From Paramecium pentaurelia (lineage: Eukaryota > Ciliophora > Oligohymenophorea > Peniculida > Parameciidae), in the NCBI GenBank assembly GCA_905183005.1, contig CAJJDO010000037.1, positions 121,140 through 185,139 on the forward strand: a stretch of DNA of 64,000 bases, read 5' to 3'. A program made the position numbers and the translations under genes. The notes beneath the pieces are model-generated. The model was not told the origin of the DNA. It made no database searches and saw only the letters and a program-made list of their open reading frames with translations. Below are positions 37,504 through 50,426 of the stretch, piece after piece (position 1 is the first letter of the stretch; each line of letters begins with the position of its first letter).

Positions 37504-40487
37504 TCATGCTTAATTTTCTTATACTTATTATTATATTACTAATTAGGCTTGATTGCAGAAACATTCAAACTATTTCACTTATCTCTTAATTTAATCAAGT
37601 GATTTATCCACTTATATTTTAAGAGTGATCAAATTTTATGGAATATCTGCTTTCAATTTTTCAACTTTCTAATATTTAAAATATGAATATTACATTACAA
37701 AGACTGGCCAAATCATCAGTGATAGGGAAAAGATTATCATAAAAGGTTTTACTGAAATCATTACTTCTAGTTTAGAAGATTTAAATAATGATATCAAAGA
37801 ATTTATCTTAATAAGGTTCTAAACTAAGATAACGTCTTTCATTATTGAATCCAGTCATTGATTCTGCTATTAATTTAACTGATTCTTTATTATTTGGATC
37901 AATGAACTTTTACCATAGAGCAGCTCTTTCTTATTCATTTGCATTAAGAGCTTAACATTTTAATTATGCTTTTGTAGCTGCATCAGAATTATCAAGTTGT
38001 AACATTTTTTAAAGTAATTGTTATTTCAAATCAGAATTTTGATCATAATGTTCAGAACCATAAATTAATTTAACAATTGCCCATCTATTATCTTTTGTAC
38101 ATTCAATTTATGATAATACTTGATTTTAATCTTAAAACCAAGTTAATAATTAATCAATACAAGTTTTATCATATGCAAATACTGTTAAATTATTTCTTAA
38201 TAACATTAATCTATTTTCAGATTATGGATCTTTGCTAATTTTAATTAATTATTCTAGAAGAAAAACAAATACTCTTTTACCAAGAACTTCCTTGAATCTA
38301 ATTTATATAATAATACAGTACTTTCTTGGTGTCATGGATTCAATTGATTATTATAAGTAAACTAATTGAGAATTCAAAATTTCATCTGAATTTTCTCTTG
38401 GTAATTAGGCCAATAAGAAATCAACATATTCTTCTGAACATATTTTACCATCTCTTACACTATCAAAAAAGGCTCTATAAATTTAATTTCTTGTTAAAAT
38501 ATCATTAATTGTTTATAAATTTTAACTGAAATATTTAGTAGATTCTTAATCAAGGAATACTTTTACAAAGGTTTAATCTTCATAATTCAATAATATTGCT
38601 CTATATCCTTTACTACCATCATAAGTAATAATATTTTCTTCAGTTGCTTTAAGTACTGCATCAATAGAATCTATGCCATTATCATGAAATAATCCTATTT
38701 TAATTTTGTGTACTCTCAATGTAGGGAATTAACTTAAAGCAGGTCTTTAATATATAGTTAATTTTGCTTAATGAGTTCTATCTGTTTAATCCCATTAAGG
38801 TTCAATTTCATTCATACCAGCAGTTTCAATCCATTATTATTTCCATTATGATAATGTAAATTCTGGATTATCAAATTTCTCTTATAAATGATCAATTAAA
38901 TCTTATAAAACAGCATTTTTCCATCCAAATTTCCTAAAATAATTTCCACATGCCTCTCCAAATTTAGCTGCTCCCATAATACACATTAATTATTTCATTA
39001 CTGAAGCTCCTTTAGAATATGTAATTCCATCAAATATATTTTCTGCTACTTCAGTATTTATAACATCTCCAGCAATAGGATGTGTAGTTACCATTTAATC
39101 TTCTCTATATCCCCATCCTTTTCTTTAATTGAACATAACTGGAATATTAGATAATTTGATTGATTCAATTTAAATATTTTCTAAACAAAAGTGTGAAATA
39201 AATTCAGCATAACTTTCATTTAACCATAAATCATTCCACCATTTCATTGTTACATAATCTCCAAACCAATGATGAGCCATTTCATGAGTTATTAGAATAG
39301 CAAATTATGTGTAAGTAGTTGCTGGTTTCTTTTCTTTAAAAACATAAGCATCATTAATTGTAACACATCCAGGATTTTCCATTGCACCCCAATTATATTC
39401 ATTAACAAATACAGAATCATATTTATTGAATTAATATTTAACTCCAAAAAAATTTTCATAAAATTTCATACTCTTCTTTGTAACTTCAAAAACAAAATCC
39501 TTTATACCCATCATATGTTATTTTAAACTTTCTCTACAATATATAGTCTATGGAATATCACCTTCTTCTCCTTAATATTTTATTGACCAATATTCTCCTG
39601 CCACTAAAGCAAATAAATAAGTAGGTAATATTTTTGTTCCCCCAAAAACCCAAAAATTGTATTAATTTGAATTCTCAAGATTTTAAATCTGATTCTCCAC
39701 AAATTCTTAAGGTTAATATGTCTTAATTATATTAATAGCCTAAGCCTCATTAAATTATCCATTTTGCTCAGCATTTTCATTTGAAATTACTACCCATTCC
39801 TTTGGACATATTGCTGTAAATCTCAATTAAGCTTTTAAATCAGGTTAATCCATACATGGAAAACTAATGCATTAATATTCTTATACAATCTATTTGTGAA
39901 ATAGGATTCACATTAACTATATAAATATTATTTTCCATCTTTATCAATAAATCCATGTAATCCACATCCATCTTTAGCATAATTTTAATCAAATTATATA
40001 TTCACTCTATTCTTTTAAGTTGCACTCAAATATTCTTTAGGTATTTTAATAAATAATCCATTCCAATCCAAATTATTAATCTTATTTCCATTAACATACA
40101 AACTAACTACTTTCTTTCCTCTAAAATCAACATATAAATCTGTCAAAATATGCTTTGCTTCAAAATCCAATGCTACTAATCCACTATAAGATTCACCTAT
40201 TCATCATGTTTATTAAATATGTACCTTTTTTCAATAATAAATCAACTTTATAAGAAATACTTCCTTAAACAATTTGACCCCATCTTTAAATGGCTCCTGA
40301 TTAAGTTAAGAATCTATTCTATCCAAATTCATTTAAAGTGACAGGTGGGCATTAAGTAACAATTATGCTAGATTTCCTTGCTTTATCATATTAATGATAT
40401 CCCAAAACAATTCCACTCAAACCTAAAGCAACTATAATTCCAATTTTGGCTGACTTCGAATCTGCAAATTTCTTTAATATTTACATA
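37504..40487 (-). CDS. M1-family zinc aminopeptidase, membrane-anchored
   Basis: This large metallopeptidase (about 960 residues) removes N-terminal residues from peptides. It shows the exopeptidase motif GAMEN (WGAMENPG, near 39390), the zinc motif HEMAHHWFGD near 39280 and the downstream zinc-binding glutamate in NESYAEF. The N-terminal block PCMDQPDLKA also fits. Residues about 12-30 (IGIIVALGLSGIVLGY) form a likely signal anchor, so the enzyme is probably a type II membrane protein. Introns of 23-28 nt occur near 40225, 39870 and 37690. Stop TGA 37504-37506 lies 38 bp from the start of the PG-rich-repeat gene. Confidence 0.92.
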
Positions 40488-40667
40488 ATTAATTTATATT
40501 AAAAAAAGATCTTTATAAAGATAATAACACTATGTATAAATTATCAATTCTAATTTATAATAATTTAAATTATTTTTATACAAATATTTTATAATATTAT
40601 CCAAAAACTTTTTGGAATATAATTACTAGATATAAAATATATATTTATATAATTAAATATTTAACAA

Positions 40668-41795
40668 TCACACTTCTTAGTAATTCATTAAAGTACATCT
40701 TGTCAAAGCATCCACATCACTTCTAAAGACAAGTCGATTTTCAGAAATGAAGTATAAGATTAAGTTATCAATTGAAGCTGAAATTAATAAATCATTAGGT
40801 TCAACCGTCAATTAATTTTATTTCAATGATTTTAAATTGAATAAATTAATTACAACAACCTTTTAATAATTTTGATATGGTATTAATATAGCATTTTTAT
40901 TATTTCTAATTTATGAAAATGCATTCCAATCTTTATACTTGTTTAATGTAGAATAGAAAAATAGTTAACTACTTGTAAATGAATATTCAAAAAGAAAACT
41001 ACTATCAACATATGTCTATAAAATAAAAAGTGTATTGCTATTAGTAGCATTTAAAATTACAGCTGATCTAAATCTAGCAGTATTTGGAATATAAAAACTT
41101 CTAATATTGAATCTTCCACTATTATATGGTACAATATTGTTTGATTTTGAAATAGCTTCAATCCAATATACTCCATTTTCATAATCTGAAATTAAAATTC
41201 TATAATTTGTTTGAAAATCTTTGACATATGAATATATATCAAAATTTGTGATATTTAGATTAGATACATTAAGGAATTATGCATCCAATGTATATGAAGT
41301 AGTTTTTAAATACCATGAATTATTTGAAATAACTGTAGTTAAAGTAAGTATTTTATCACTTTGAGGAATCAGCAAACTATTACCTACAATTATCATTTTT
41401 TCAAAGTTTTCTTTCACTTATTACATTTGAACAGCTTCTCCAAATAATTCATATTGATTAAGTCCATTTGCTTTATATGCAAACATGATAGGATTTATAC
41501 CTTTTTATTGAGATTAACAAGCTAATAACAATATTAAATGAAGTGGATGAGTAATTATTTTATTACATATATAATCTGAAATTTCTGGGGTTTCAATTGA
41601 ATTCAATACTTACAAGTTTTCATCTAATATATAAATATTAGAATTTGTAAGCATAATATCAGTCTAATTTATTCTTGTATGATCAACTATATTTTCATTT
41701 TGTTCAAAATCATAATATTATTCAATATCACAAATTGTTGTCTTTTTTTGTGAATATGCTATGAATAGCATTGTCAGTGTTAAAATGATAGCCAT
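40668..41795 (-). CDS. Secreted or surface hypothetical protein with signal peptide
   Basis: An intron-free frame of 375 codons starts at ATG 41793-41795. The first 15 residues (MAIILTLTMLFIAYS) form a classical signal peptide. The mature part is beta-rich, with many Asn, Ser and Tyr residues, potential N-glycosylation sites and few cysteines. No hydrophobic C-terminal tail is seen, so secretion or lumenal retention is more likely than membrane anchoring. No family recognised. Confidence 0.7.
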
Positions 41796-42145
41796 ATTTA
41801 TTATTATTAAAAGAAATAGTTCAAAATTCCTTAATATATATAAATGAATACTGAAAACAATCTGACAGATTTAATTTAAATTAAGGAACTTATTGAATAT
41901 AATTTAATCAATTTTTTTAAATATATGATATTTAAATATATAATCAAAATTATAAATGATTTTTATACATAATATTAAAATCTATTAATTATAAATTTGA
42001 TATTTGATATTTGAAGTCTTTAAAAATTAAATAACTTATATATTATTAAGAACTATTTATAAAATAATACTGATTATTACCATTTAATTCAATTGTATAA
42101 ATATAATTTTATCAATTAATTTTTTTTAATATATATTAATATAAA
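41796..42145. other. Intergenic spacer between divergent genes
   Basis: About 350 bp of AT-rich sequence contains the two outward-facing promoters of the secreted-protein gene and the copine gene. No specific element can be named. Confidence 0.4.
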
Positions 42146-44102
42146 ATGTCAATACAATTAGATTAAAACATATATTCTGATTCAATATAGAAATTAGAAT
42201 TATTTATAAGTTGCCGTCAATTAGATGATTTGGATACAGTGAGTGTAAGTGATCCATATGTAGTTCTATATTTAAAAAATAGTTAAAAAAAATGTAAATT
42301 TTTTGTTATTAATATTTTTAGGGAATAAGATAGGTTAAACAGAATTAATTTGGAATAATTTAAATCCTAATTTTGCAACTTCAATTTTAATTGAATATCA
42401 TTTTGAGGCTTAATAACATCTAAAATTAGAAGTGCATCATTTTATTAGTAAAACACAATCAAAAGTAATTAAAAACATAAAATTATAGATTATTGGAATT
42501 GCAGAGACTACTGTTGCAGAGATAGCAGGATCAAAAGATCAAATTTTGATGGCAGATCTTTTTAATTTATAAAAAAAAAAGAGTGGAAAGATTATAGTAA
42601 AAGCAGATTAAGTTAAACAATGTAATGATGATTTAGAAATAACAGTTTCTGGTTAAAATTTACCTGATACAAGATTTTGGTTTTGGCATGGAGCTTGTCC
42701 ATTCTTAAGATTTTATAGATTAAGAAAAGATGATAGTAATCCAATTTTAGTTTATGAAACTGAATTTATAAAAGACTCTTCAAATCCAACTTGGAAAACT
42801 ATATAATGTAAAGCATAAAAACTTTGTAATGGAGATTATTAAATGCCAATTAAAGTAGAACTCTGGGATTATAGAACTTCAGGAAAGCATTTATATTTGG
42901 GAGAAACAACATTTTGTATTGAAGAACTTAAAGAATCATTTGCATAGAATCAACCATAAAAAAAAGAATTTAGAAATAAATAAAAAAATAATGCACCTGC
43001 AGGAACAATAAGTTTTGACGATTTTATTTTAAAAAGCAAATATACATTTTTAGATTACCGTTAAGGTGGTTAATAATTGAATTTGATTCTTGCTATTGAT
43101 TTTACAGCATCTAATGGTAATCCTAAAGAAAAAAATTCATTACATTATATGCCAGAAAATGGAAATCCTAGTTAATATTTATAAGCAATTACAAGTGTAG
43201 TGGAAATTTTAATAAATTATGATTATGACAAAAAAGTACCAGTCTATGGTTTTGGATGTAAACCAAAATTTAATGTAATTAACACAAACTAAACTTTACA
43301 TATATTTCCTTTAAATGATAATCCAGAGGATCCTGAGTAAATATTATATTTAATATTTTTAGAGTTGATGGATTAGATGGTATAGTTTAAGTTTATAGAA
43401 ATTCAATTTAAAATATGTAATTTGATGGACCAACATATATACATCCTGTATTATCAAAGGTTATGGAAATGGCTAAAGAAGTAAAAGATAAAGGAAGTGA
43501 CAACTACTTAATATTAATGATTCTATCAGATGGATAAACTGATGATTTATAAGCATCAATAGATGATGTTATAGCATCTTCTTATTTACCATTATCTATT
43601 ATAATTGTGGGGATAGGAAATGCAGATTTCAAAAAGATGAACATACTTGATAATGATGATAAGAGCATGGTTAATAGCTTTGGACAAAAAGCTAAAAGAG
43701 ATTTAGTACAATTTGTCCCATTTAATGAATTCAAGCATGATCCAACTCTTTTATCTAAAGAAGTTTTGGCTGAATTACCTGATTAATTAGTAGAGTATAT
43801 GGAATTAATGAAAATTCCTCCAAAACCTCCTACATGTATATATATATATTATTAATTTAGATCAAAAAAATTAAAATCTTATGTAAGCATCTATTTAAAA
43901 TGTTTATCCATAACTTTAAGTTGAATTAACAGATCAATAATAATAACAATATATATCTTAAATCTAGTAAGCAGAAGTTAATTAGTAATCAATTAATATT
44001 GGAGTTGCTGCTTAAACTTTTGGATAAGGATTAGCTTAATAAGGATTTTTAAATAATTTTGTAAAACAAGCAACTTCATCTATTAATAATCCTTAATAAT
44101 GA
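42146..44102 (+). CDS. Copine (two C2 domains and a vWA-like domain)
   Basis: Copines bind membranes in a calcium-dependent way. The first C2 domain (SDPYVVLYLKN), the second C2 domain (residues about 150-270; NPTWKTI) and the copine/vWA domain (LNLILAIDFTASNGNP, YGFGCKP, DGPTYIHPVL, LMILSDGQTDD, IIVGIGNADF) are all present in the usual order. Introns of 28, 26 and 25 nt lie near 42293, 43337 and 43836. The C-terminal about 90 residues are Gln-rich and specific to this lineage. The calcium-binding aspartates of the first C2 domain appear partly conserved. Confidence 0.93.
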
Positions 44103-44160
44103 TATTTTATCTATATAAATATATTTATTATATTAATTATTCAAGTGTTTAAATAAAATA

Positions 44161-44997
44161 ATGTTGTAAAATAATATTGATGAGAATGAAGCAAGTCTGT
44201 TATTCAAATTTATTTTAATTGGAGATATTGGTATTTATGATACATTGAATCTTTGTAGCTGTTGGTAAGACATCGCTACTTAAGTAATTTGTTGAGAAAC
44301 GATTTTGTGATGACTATAATTTGACTATTGGAGTTGAATTCAATATCAAATATATCTAAGTGAATGATCATGTCATTAAATTGCAGATGTGGGATACAGT
44401 AAAAAGATCCTTAATGAAAAGTCTGGACAAGAGAGTTTCAAGAGTGTGACACGTTTGTATTACAGAGCAGCAGCTGGAGCTATCATGGTCTTTGACATTA
44501 CAAGAAGAGAGACTTTTGAAAATATTCGTAATTGGCATCGTGAGGCTCTTGACAATGGCAATAGTAGAATGAAATTTCTACTTATTGGCAATAAGACTGA
44601 CCTTCAAAATCATAGAGAAGTAGAATCTTATGAAGCAGCTCAATATGCCAAAGAAAATGAGTGTCTCTATACTGAATGTTCAGCCTTATAAGGATCTAAT
44701 GTAGAAAATGCATTTATGGAATTGGCTCATTAAATTTACTAGATGGCCATGGAAGATCCTAACCTAGTAAATGAATAATATGGGATCAAATATGTCAATA
44801 ATGCCAATAGTTCTATGTCAACAAGTAAAATTGTAAGTTAGCAAGCAATACCCAAGAAATAGTTATAAAAGGTAATGAAATAACAGCACTAATAGATAAA
44901 TAATTCAAATACTGAAGAATTTATGGAATATTATGGAGAACAAAACTAAACGAATTAAAAAAAGGCTTAGTGCAATAATTGTTGTGCAGATATATGA
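44161..44997 (+). CDS. Rab2-like small GTPase
   Basis: Rab GTPases control vesicle traffic. Visible G motifs are GDIAVGKTSLL (P-loop), TIGVEF (switch I), WDTSGQES (switch II, with Ser where most Rabs have Ala), GNKTDL and ECSAL. A RYYRAAAGA-type stretch fits the Rab2/4/14 group. The C-terminus ends in a CNNCCADI segment, so a geranylgeranylated CC pair is likely although it is not at the extreme end. Introns of 28 nt (near 44232) and 23 nt (44399-44421) are required; the second interrupts the switch II motif. Start ATG 44161, stop TGA 44995-44997. Confidence 0.9.
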
Positions 44998-45089
44998 AAT
45001 ATACTATAAAAGAATACTCATTTATACAAATAGAAGATTTATTTAATTATATATTTGCAATAATATATTTATTAAGCTAATACTATCTA

Positions 45090-45828
45090 ATGATCAACGA
45101 TAATCGAAATCCTGGATTCTTCTAACAACCTAATCAAAATCAATATAATATCATACTACCCAATAATAATTAACCAGTTATTGGTTAAAGATAAGCATAT
45201 CCTATGCAACCTCCAACATAGCCAATTGTTTAACAGCCATTACAATTCTAACAATAATTTCCACTTCCACCTTAAGTCAATTATGTACCTTAAACTATAT
45301 AATCAAAACCTAATGTTTTACCTACTGTCTATTAAGAGAAACCTACATAAGTTATAAATATGGATGGTAAGAATTTAAATTATTCCAATAGAAATTGAAG
45401 CTCCTTGGAGATTAAAGTGTGCAACTTTAGAAAGATAAATTTTAGAATTATAAATTCAATTAAGAAAAGGACCAGGACCTACTGAACCAGATGCTATAGA
45501 AGTGATTGATGATACTAGATTAAGAGAATTAGAATCAAAGAAGGCTTAATTATAACAAATGATTTAGGATAGAGATAGAGAGATATCTGAATTGGAGAAT
45601 CAAATTCATTAATAATAAGAATCAATTGAAATATAAATTTAAGAAAGAACTGTTCATTATTCAAATGAAATAGAAACATGGTAAAAGAGATTCTAATAAT
45701 TAGAAAGAGATTATTAATAATCATAAAGATAATTATAAGATTTATAAGAAGAATAAAAGCGATTAGAGAAATAAAATTAAGATGTTCGTACATCTTAATA
45801 AAGAGTAGGATAAAGTAGAAATTATTGA
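45090..45828 (+). CDS. Coiled-coil protein with Pro/Gln-rich N-terminus
   Basis: The first about 95 residues are rich in Pro, Gln and Asn. After a 25-nt intron near 45367, the block EAPWRLKCATLERQILELQ introduces a coiled coil of about 140 residues ending at TGA 45826-45828. The pattern suggests a structural or scaffolding protein, but no family is recognised. It converges on the kinesin-like gene with a 51-bp gap. Confidence 0.7.
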
Positions 45829-45879
45829 ATAATCATATATTGATATATAAAAATATAAATAAATATATATATATATAAA

Positions 45880-48789
45880 TCAAATAACATCATCATCTTC
45901 ATAATCCATTAATCTTTATGATCTATAAGATTAATTTTAACTTAATAATTTGTTACTATATCTACTTTAACGTAAGGATGTATTTCTCATTTCTGAATGT
46001 TTTTCAACAATCATTTCTTTCATATTTTAATTTAACTATTTGATTTGATTACTTAATTCTTTATTTTCTTTTCTTAATTTAACTATTCTCTTTTCTAAAA
46101 CTAAATCATTACCATCCAACTATTCTAATTAATTTTTTAAATTTTGATTTTCTAACTATAATGATTTCTTTTCATGTTATAATGAATTAATTTATGCTGT
46201 TAATTTATTAAATTTTGATTCTAAATCATCTAATTATTTATCACTTAGTTCTACAACTTTCTCAATCATAAATTCATTTTTTTTAGCTTCAGATTATTTA
46301 TTATCTAATAATTATTATAATTTCTAATTCTCTTATAAAATACGATCATATTCAATATTAGTTTATTCTAATTATTATATTGCATTGTTAAGTTATAATG
46401 ATAATTACTTAATCTAATTCAATATTTAAAAAAATATAATACCTCATAATCTGATTATTATAATTAATTACTTAATTAATAATTTTATTGTCTAATTTTA
46501 TCCTATTCATATATATCATATTAACCTCCAATTCTTTCTGTAGTTTCACTATGAATTCTACCTAATTATGTTTCTAATTGTTTTGAAATACCATATAATT
46601 AATCATTTTCTGTTTATAATTTAACTCTTTCCATCTTCATCTATCCATTCTCTTATTCAAATTATTTTAATTGAGTTTTATATTTCTTTAATTTCTCTTT
46701 ATATTTTGATAAATATATTTCCTTATCTTATTTTAATTATTTATTTTCTGTTTCCAATTTAACTTTTAATCTAGTAAATCTTTATTCAATTTAATTTATA
46801 TCTCTAACAGCCTCTTCTTATTTTAATTTGTGACTGTTTACATTCTCACATAATTCCTTATTCTTTTACTTCTCTTCTTCTATTCTCTTAGATTATTCTT
46901 CAATCACTTTATTTAAAGTTTTAATATTTTCATCACTAGCCTATAATTATTATTCTCTATTCTTTAATTCAATTGCAAAATAATCTAATTCTTAATATAA
47001 TTATTTATTTCGTTCCTATTCTTATTAAATTAAATTCATAAATTCATCTTCTCTCTTTTCATAATGTTTTACATTCTTAAACTCTTATTCTTTCAACATT
47101 TCAATATCATTTTCTAAAACTCTTATTTTTTATTTTTATAATTAAGATTCTTCATTACAATATCTCAATTATTAATTTAATTATGCTACTGCTTCATTTA
47201 ATTCTTCTTAATTTTATTCATAAATATTTTCATTCTATTTTGCTTAAGTAAATAATTAATGTTCTATTTCCATCTACTTTTTATTATCATCCATATGTTA
47301 TTCCATCTATTAAATCAATAGATCTCTTTATTTAATAGAATCATCTTATTAATAAACCTTACTCTACAATCTTGAATTCTCTTCATATAAATTCTTTAAT
47401 TCCTTTTCAAATCTTTAGACTCTAATAACTATATTCATTTATAATTACTTATAATCTTCCATCACTTCTTTTTCTTTTAATAATTCCTTCAATTCTTAAA
47501 ATTGCTTAGAAAAATTTATTTCTTATCTACTAGGTTATCTGTCAATTGTACTATATATTTTTGATTAATGTAAAACAGTTTAATCTGATCCTGGTCTTAA
47601 ATTCTAATCTGATCCAAATCTCATTATTTAATCAGATCCTCCTGGTCTTACAATTCTAGATGGTTAATCATCAAGAGATCCTTTTGATCCAAATTATTAA
47701 ATTATATTATCTCTTCCCAATTATGATTTTGATTTTATTGATTAATTCTCTAATTAAGATAATGCTATTCTTTATGTTGAAGGTTTTATTGTTTGTCTCA
47801 AATCTTCAGCAAATTATAATGTCATATACGCAGTTATATGATCCTATTAAACTTAAGATACACAAAATAAAACACTCACATTATTAAATTTAGTTTCTCT
47901 CAAAGATAAATAGAGTTACAGTAATGATTTACTATCCAACTCTTTTTCTTAAAAATCTTATTAAGATATAAGTAATTATTTCAATTTCATTTAAAAATCT
48001 TTAGCTTCTTAAGTAACTCTTCTAAATTCATTAAAAAGAATCAAATGTAATTAAGCTACTTCCTATTTATCCTATTCAATTAAATATTTTATAAAAATAT
48101 GATTATTTTTTGTTTCTGGATGCTCTTTTACATATTACTTATATTAAAATATACTTTAATTAAGCATTTTTTTAAATTCAATTGCACTCTTAATTTATGA
48201 AAATTTAACAGTTTAACTTCTAGATGATCCTATTAAATCAATGATCTCAATATTATTTACTAATGATATTGAAATATTTAATTTTCCCTTCCCTCTTAAT
48301 TATTTTGAACTTTCAATTAAATTGAGTATGTTTTCTACTATTAATACAGCTAAACCCTTCTCCTGACTTCTCTCTTCACCTTTGATAGTATACTTTTTGC
48401 CACTTTCAGGTCCCCCCAATATAATTAAGGAACCTGATGAACCAGTGATCAAATTGTTTACTTTAGTTGCCATCACTTAATCATAAACCAATTATTGATT
48501 AGCCTTTTCACCAAATACTTAATCAAATTGAAAAAGATCAGAATTCTCAATTATCGATTATCGTTGTTTCATTATATCTGAATCATTCTTTAAATACTCA
48601 AAAATTATTTTCTGTGATATTGCATTACGTGAACTTATAACAAGAGTCTAGGGTGCTTATTATGGTTCAAAACTTACATTCATTAGATAATACACCTGCA
48701 AAGATATTAGTACGCACATCTTTTTTTGAATTTACAGTACTTGAAGATGTATTATTAGGCTATGGTCTTAAACGGCAAACTAATTTCAT
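45880..48789 (-). CDS. Kinesin-like protein with degenerate motor domain
   Basis: The N-terminal about 330 residues match a kinesin motor outline: KLVCRLRP at the start, QFDQVFGEKANQQLVYDQV, a P-loop-like GGPESGKKYTI, and near the end of the motor VLFCVSQVQQDH...LQFAEDLR. A coiled coil of about 560 residues follows, ending at TGA 45880-45882. Introns include one of 22 nt near 48708 and one of 29 nt near 46438. Key nucleotide-binding residues look altered: the P-loop has Lys-Lys in place of Lys-Thr, and SSRSH and DLAGSE are not present in recognisable form. It may bind microtubules without using ATP. Confidence 0.75.
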
Positions 48790-50426
48790 TGTTAAAATGA
48801 TAAATTTAAATTTTTATATATAAATTATTTATATATCAATTTCTAAATAATAATGATATTCATTTATTATAGATTACAGTATTACCCTTAAACAATAAGA
48901 AATTTGAAAATCAGATTTATCAAAATTACTTGTAATCTAAAATGTATATATTCTGTAAATTAAATTTATAGTACTCTCAATTAAATTGAAATCATTAAAT
49001 GGATTCTATATTTCCTAAATGTTTTAATATATTCATTCAAAATAGAATATTATTAAATTGTATTTAACTAAAAAGTTATTAGGTTTATCTCTTTAACATC
49101 ATTAAACTATAGTAAAATTTAAGAAATCTCATATTTATTTAAGTTAAACATTTGATAAATTTTTGAAAAATTAAACAGAATAAATATTTAGACCAATAAT
49201 CTCTATTATATCTAAGGGTTTATATATACATGAGGTATGAAAAATAAAATTACAATCTATTTTTGATCTAAGTAATATTTTCTTTAAAATTCAATCTATT
49301 ATAGAAATTTTATTTATGTAGTGTTGCAACTATCAAAATTGTTAAATTAATTAATTAAGATTCATTTACTCTAATTATTTCTATTATCTGCCCAAACAAA
49401 TAGGTCTCTAAAATTGCTACAAATCTTATTATCATCTCAAAAATAATTTCAAATCTTAATTTAATTTTTTATTTGACTTTACTCATATTTTAAATACTGC
49501 TCAAAATTATTTGAATTCTAGTAGCATTCTAAAGCTAATTCACTTTATTCTAATAAGTTAATTACTGACTTACATTCAGTAGGATAGTATTCAATATAAA
49601 GAAAATAAATTACTTAAATATTAGATAAGGAGCATCCTTACTAAATGAGAAAGACAAATAGGACATTATTATTTAGTATAAAGCAACATCTAATAATTGA
49701 TATTAGTTTTTTCATATAAAGACATTTAAAGTGTATTGAAAATAAGATGGACATGATAGGAAAAGAGATTATGAAGAAAAAAGGGGACAATATTTGACAA
49801 TAGTTCATAAAATACTTTTAGTATCCTTTAATTTATAGGAATAATCTATATCTTCATTTTTTAATTGCAATTATAATGTGTCTATAAACTACTCAATTTT
49901 AATAGATTACTAAAATATATTAACAAACTTTATAGATTTCTCTCCATATGATTTATATATTTAATATATCTTAAGTCAATTTGAGAAATTTTTTTATTGT
50001 TAGAATAATAGATGTATTTTTAATTATATCAAACATAAAAATGAATGAAATCATATTGATAAATTTTTTATATGTAAAAATTAATATTTATGCAAGCTTG
50101 TTGAAATATGAAGCAAAGTTAGTTATATTATTATTATATTTTGAGAAAGCCTGCTTATATTTTTATTAATAATAGTAATAATATGTATTGTTTTTATAGA
50201 AAATGATTTATTTTTGTCTTAGAATATAGATTTAATAAATAATTCAAACATCTAGAATTCAAAAAACATATTATAATTTTAGAATTCAAATAATAATAAC
50301 ATTATGTATAGAAGTTTACTTTTATGTAGACATCTTGATTGCTTTGTTAAAGGAATTTTGTAATATTTTTGAATAATTTTATGATAAATTTATTGTGGAG
50401 TTTTAGAATTATTAAAAAAATTGAAA
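48790..50426. other. Longest gene-poor interval, possible gene remnant on the minus strand
   Basis: This 1.6-kb AT-rich region has no gene I can support. Within it, about 49480-49960 on the minus strand gives stretches with protein-like composition (for example ECKSVINLLEQSELALECYQ and KNEDIDYSYKLKDTKSI), but they are broken by TGA codons and lack a clear start. It may be a decayed gene. The plus-strand frame at 49981-50169 looks like chance. Confidence 0.35.
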
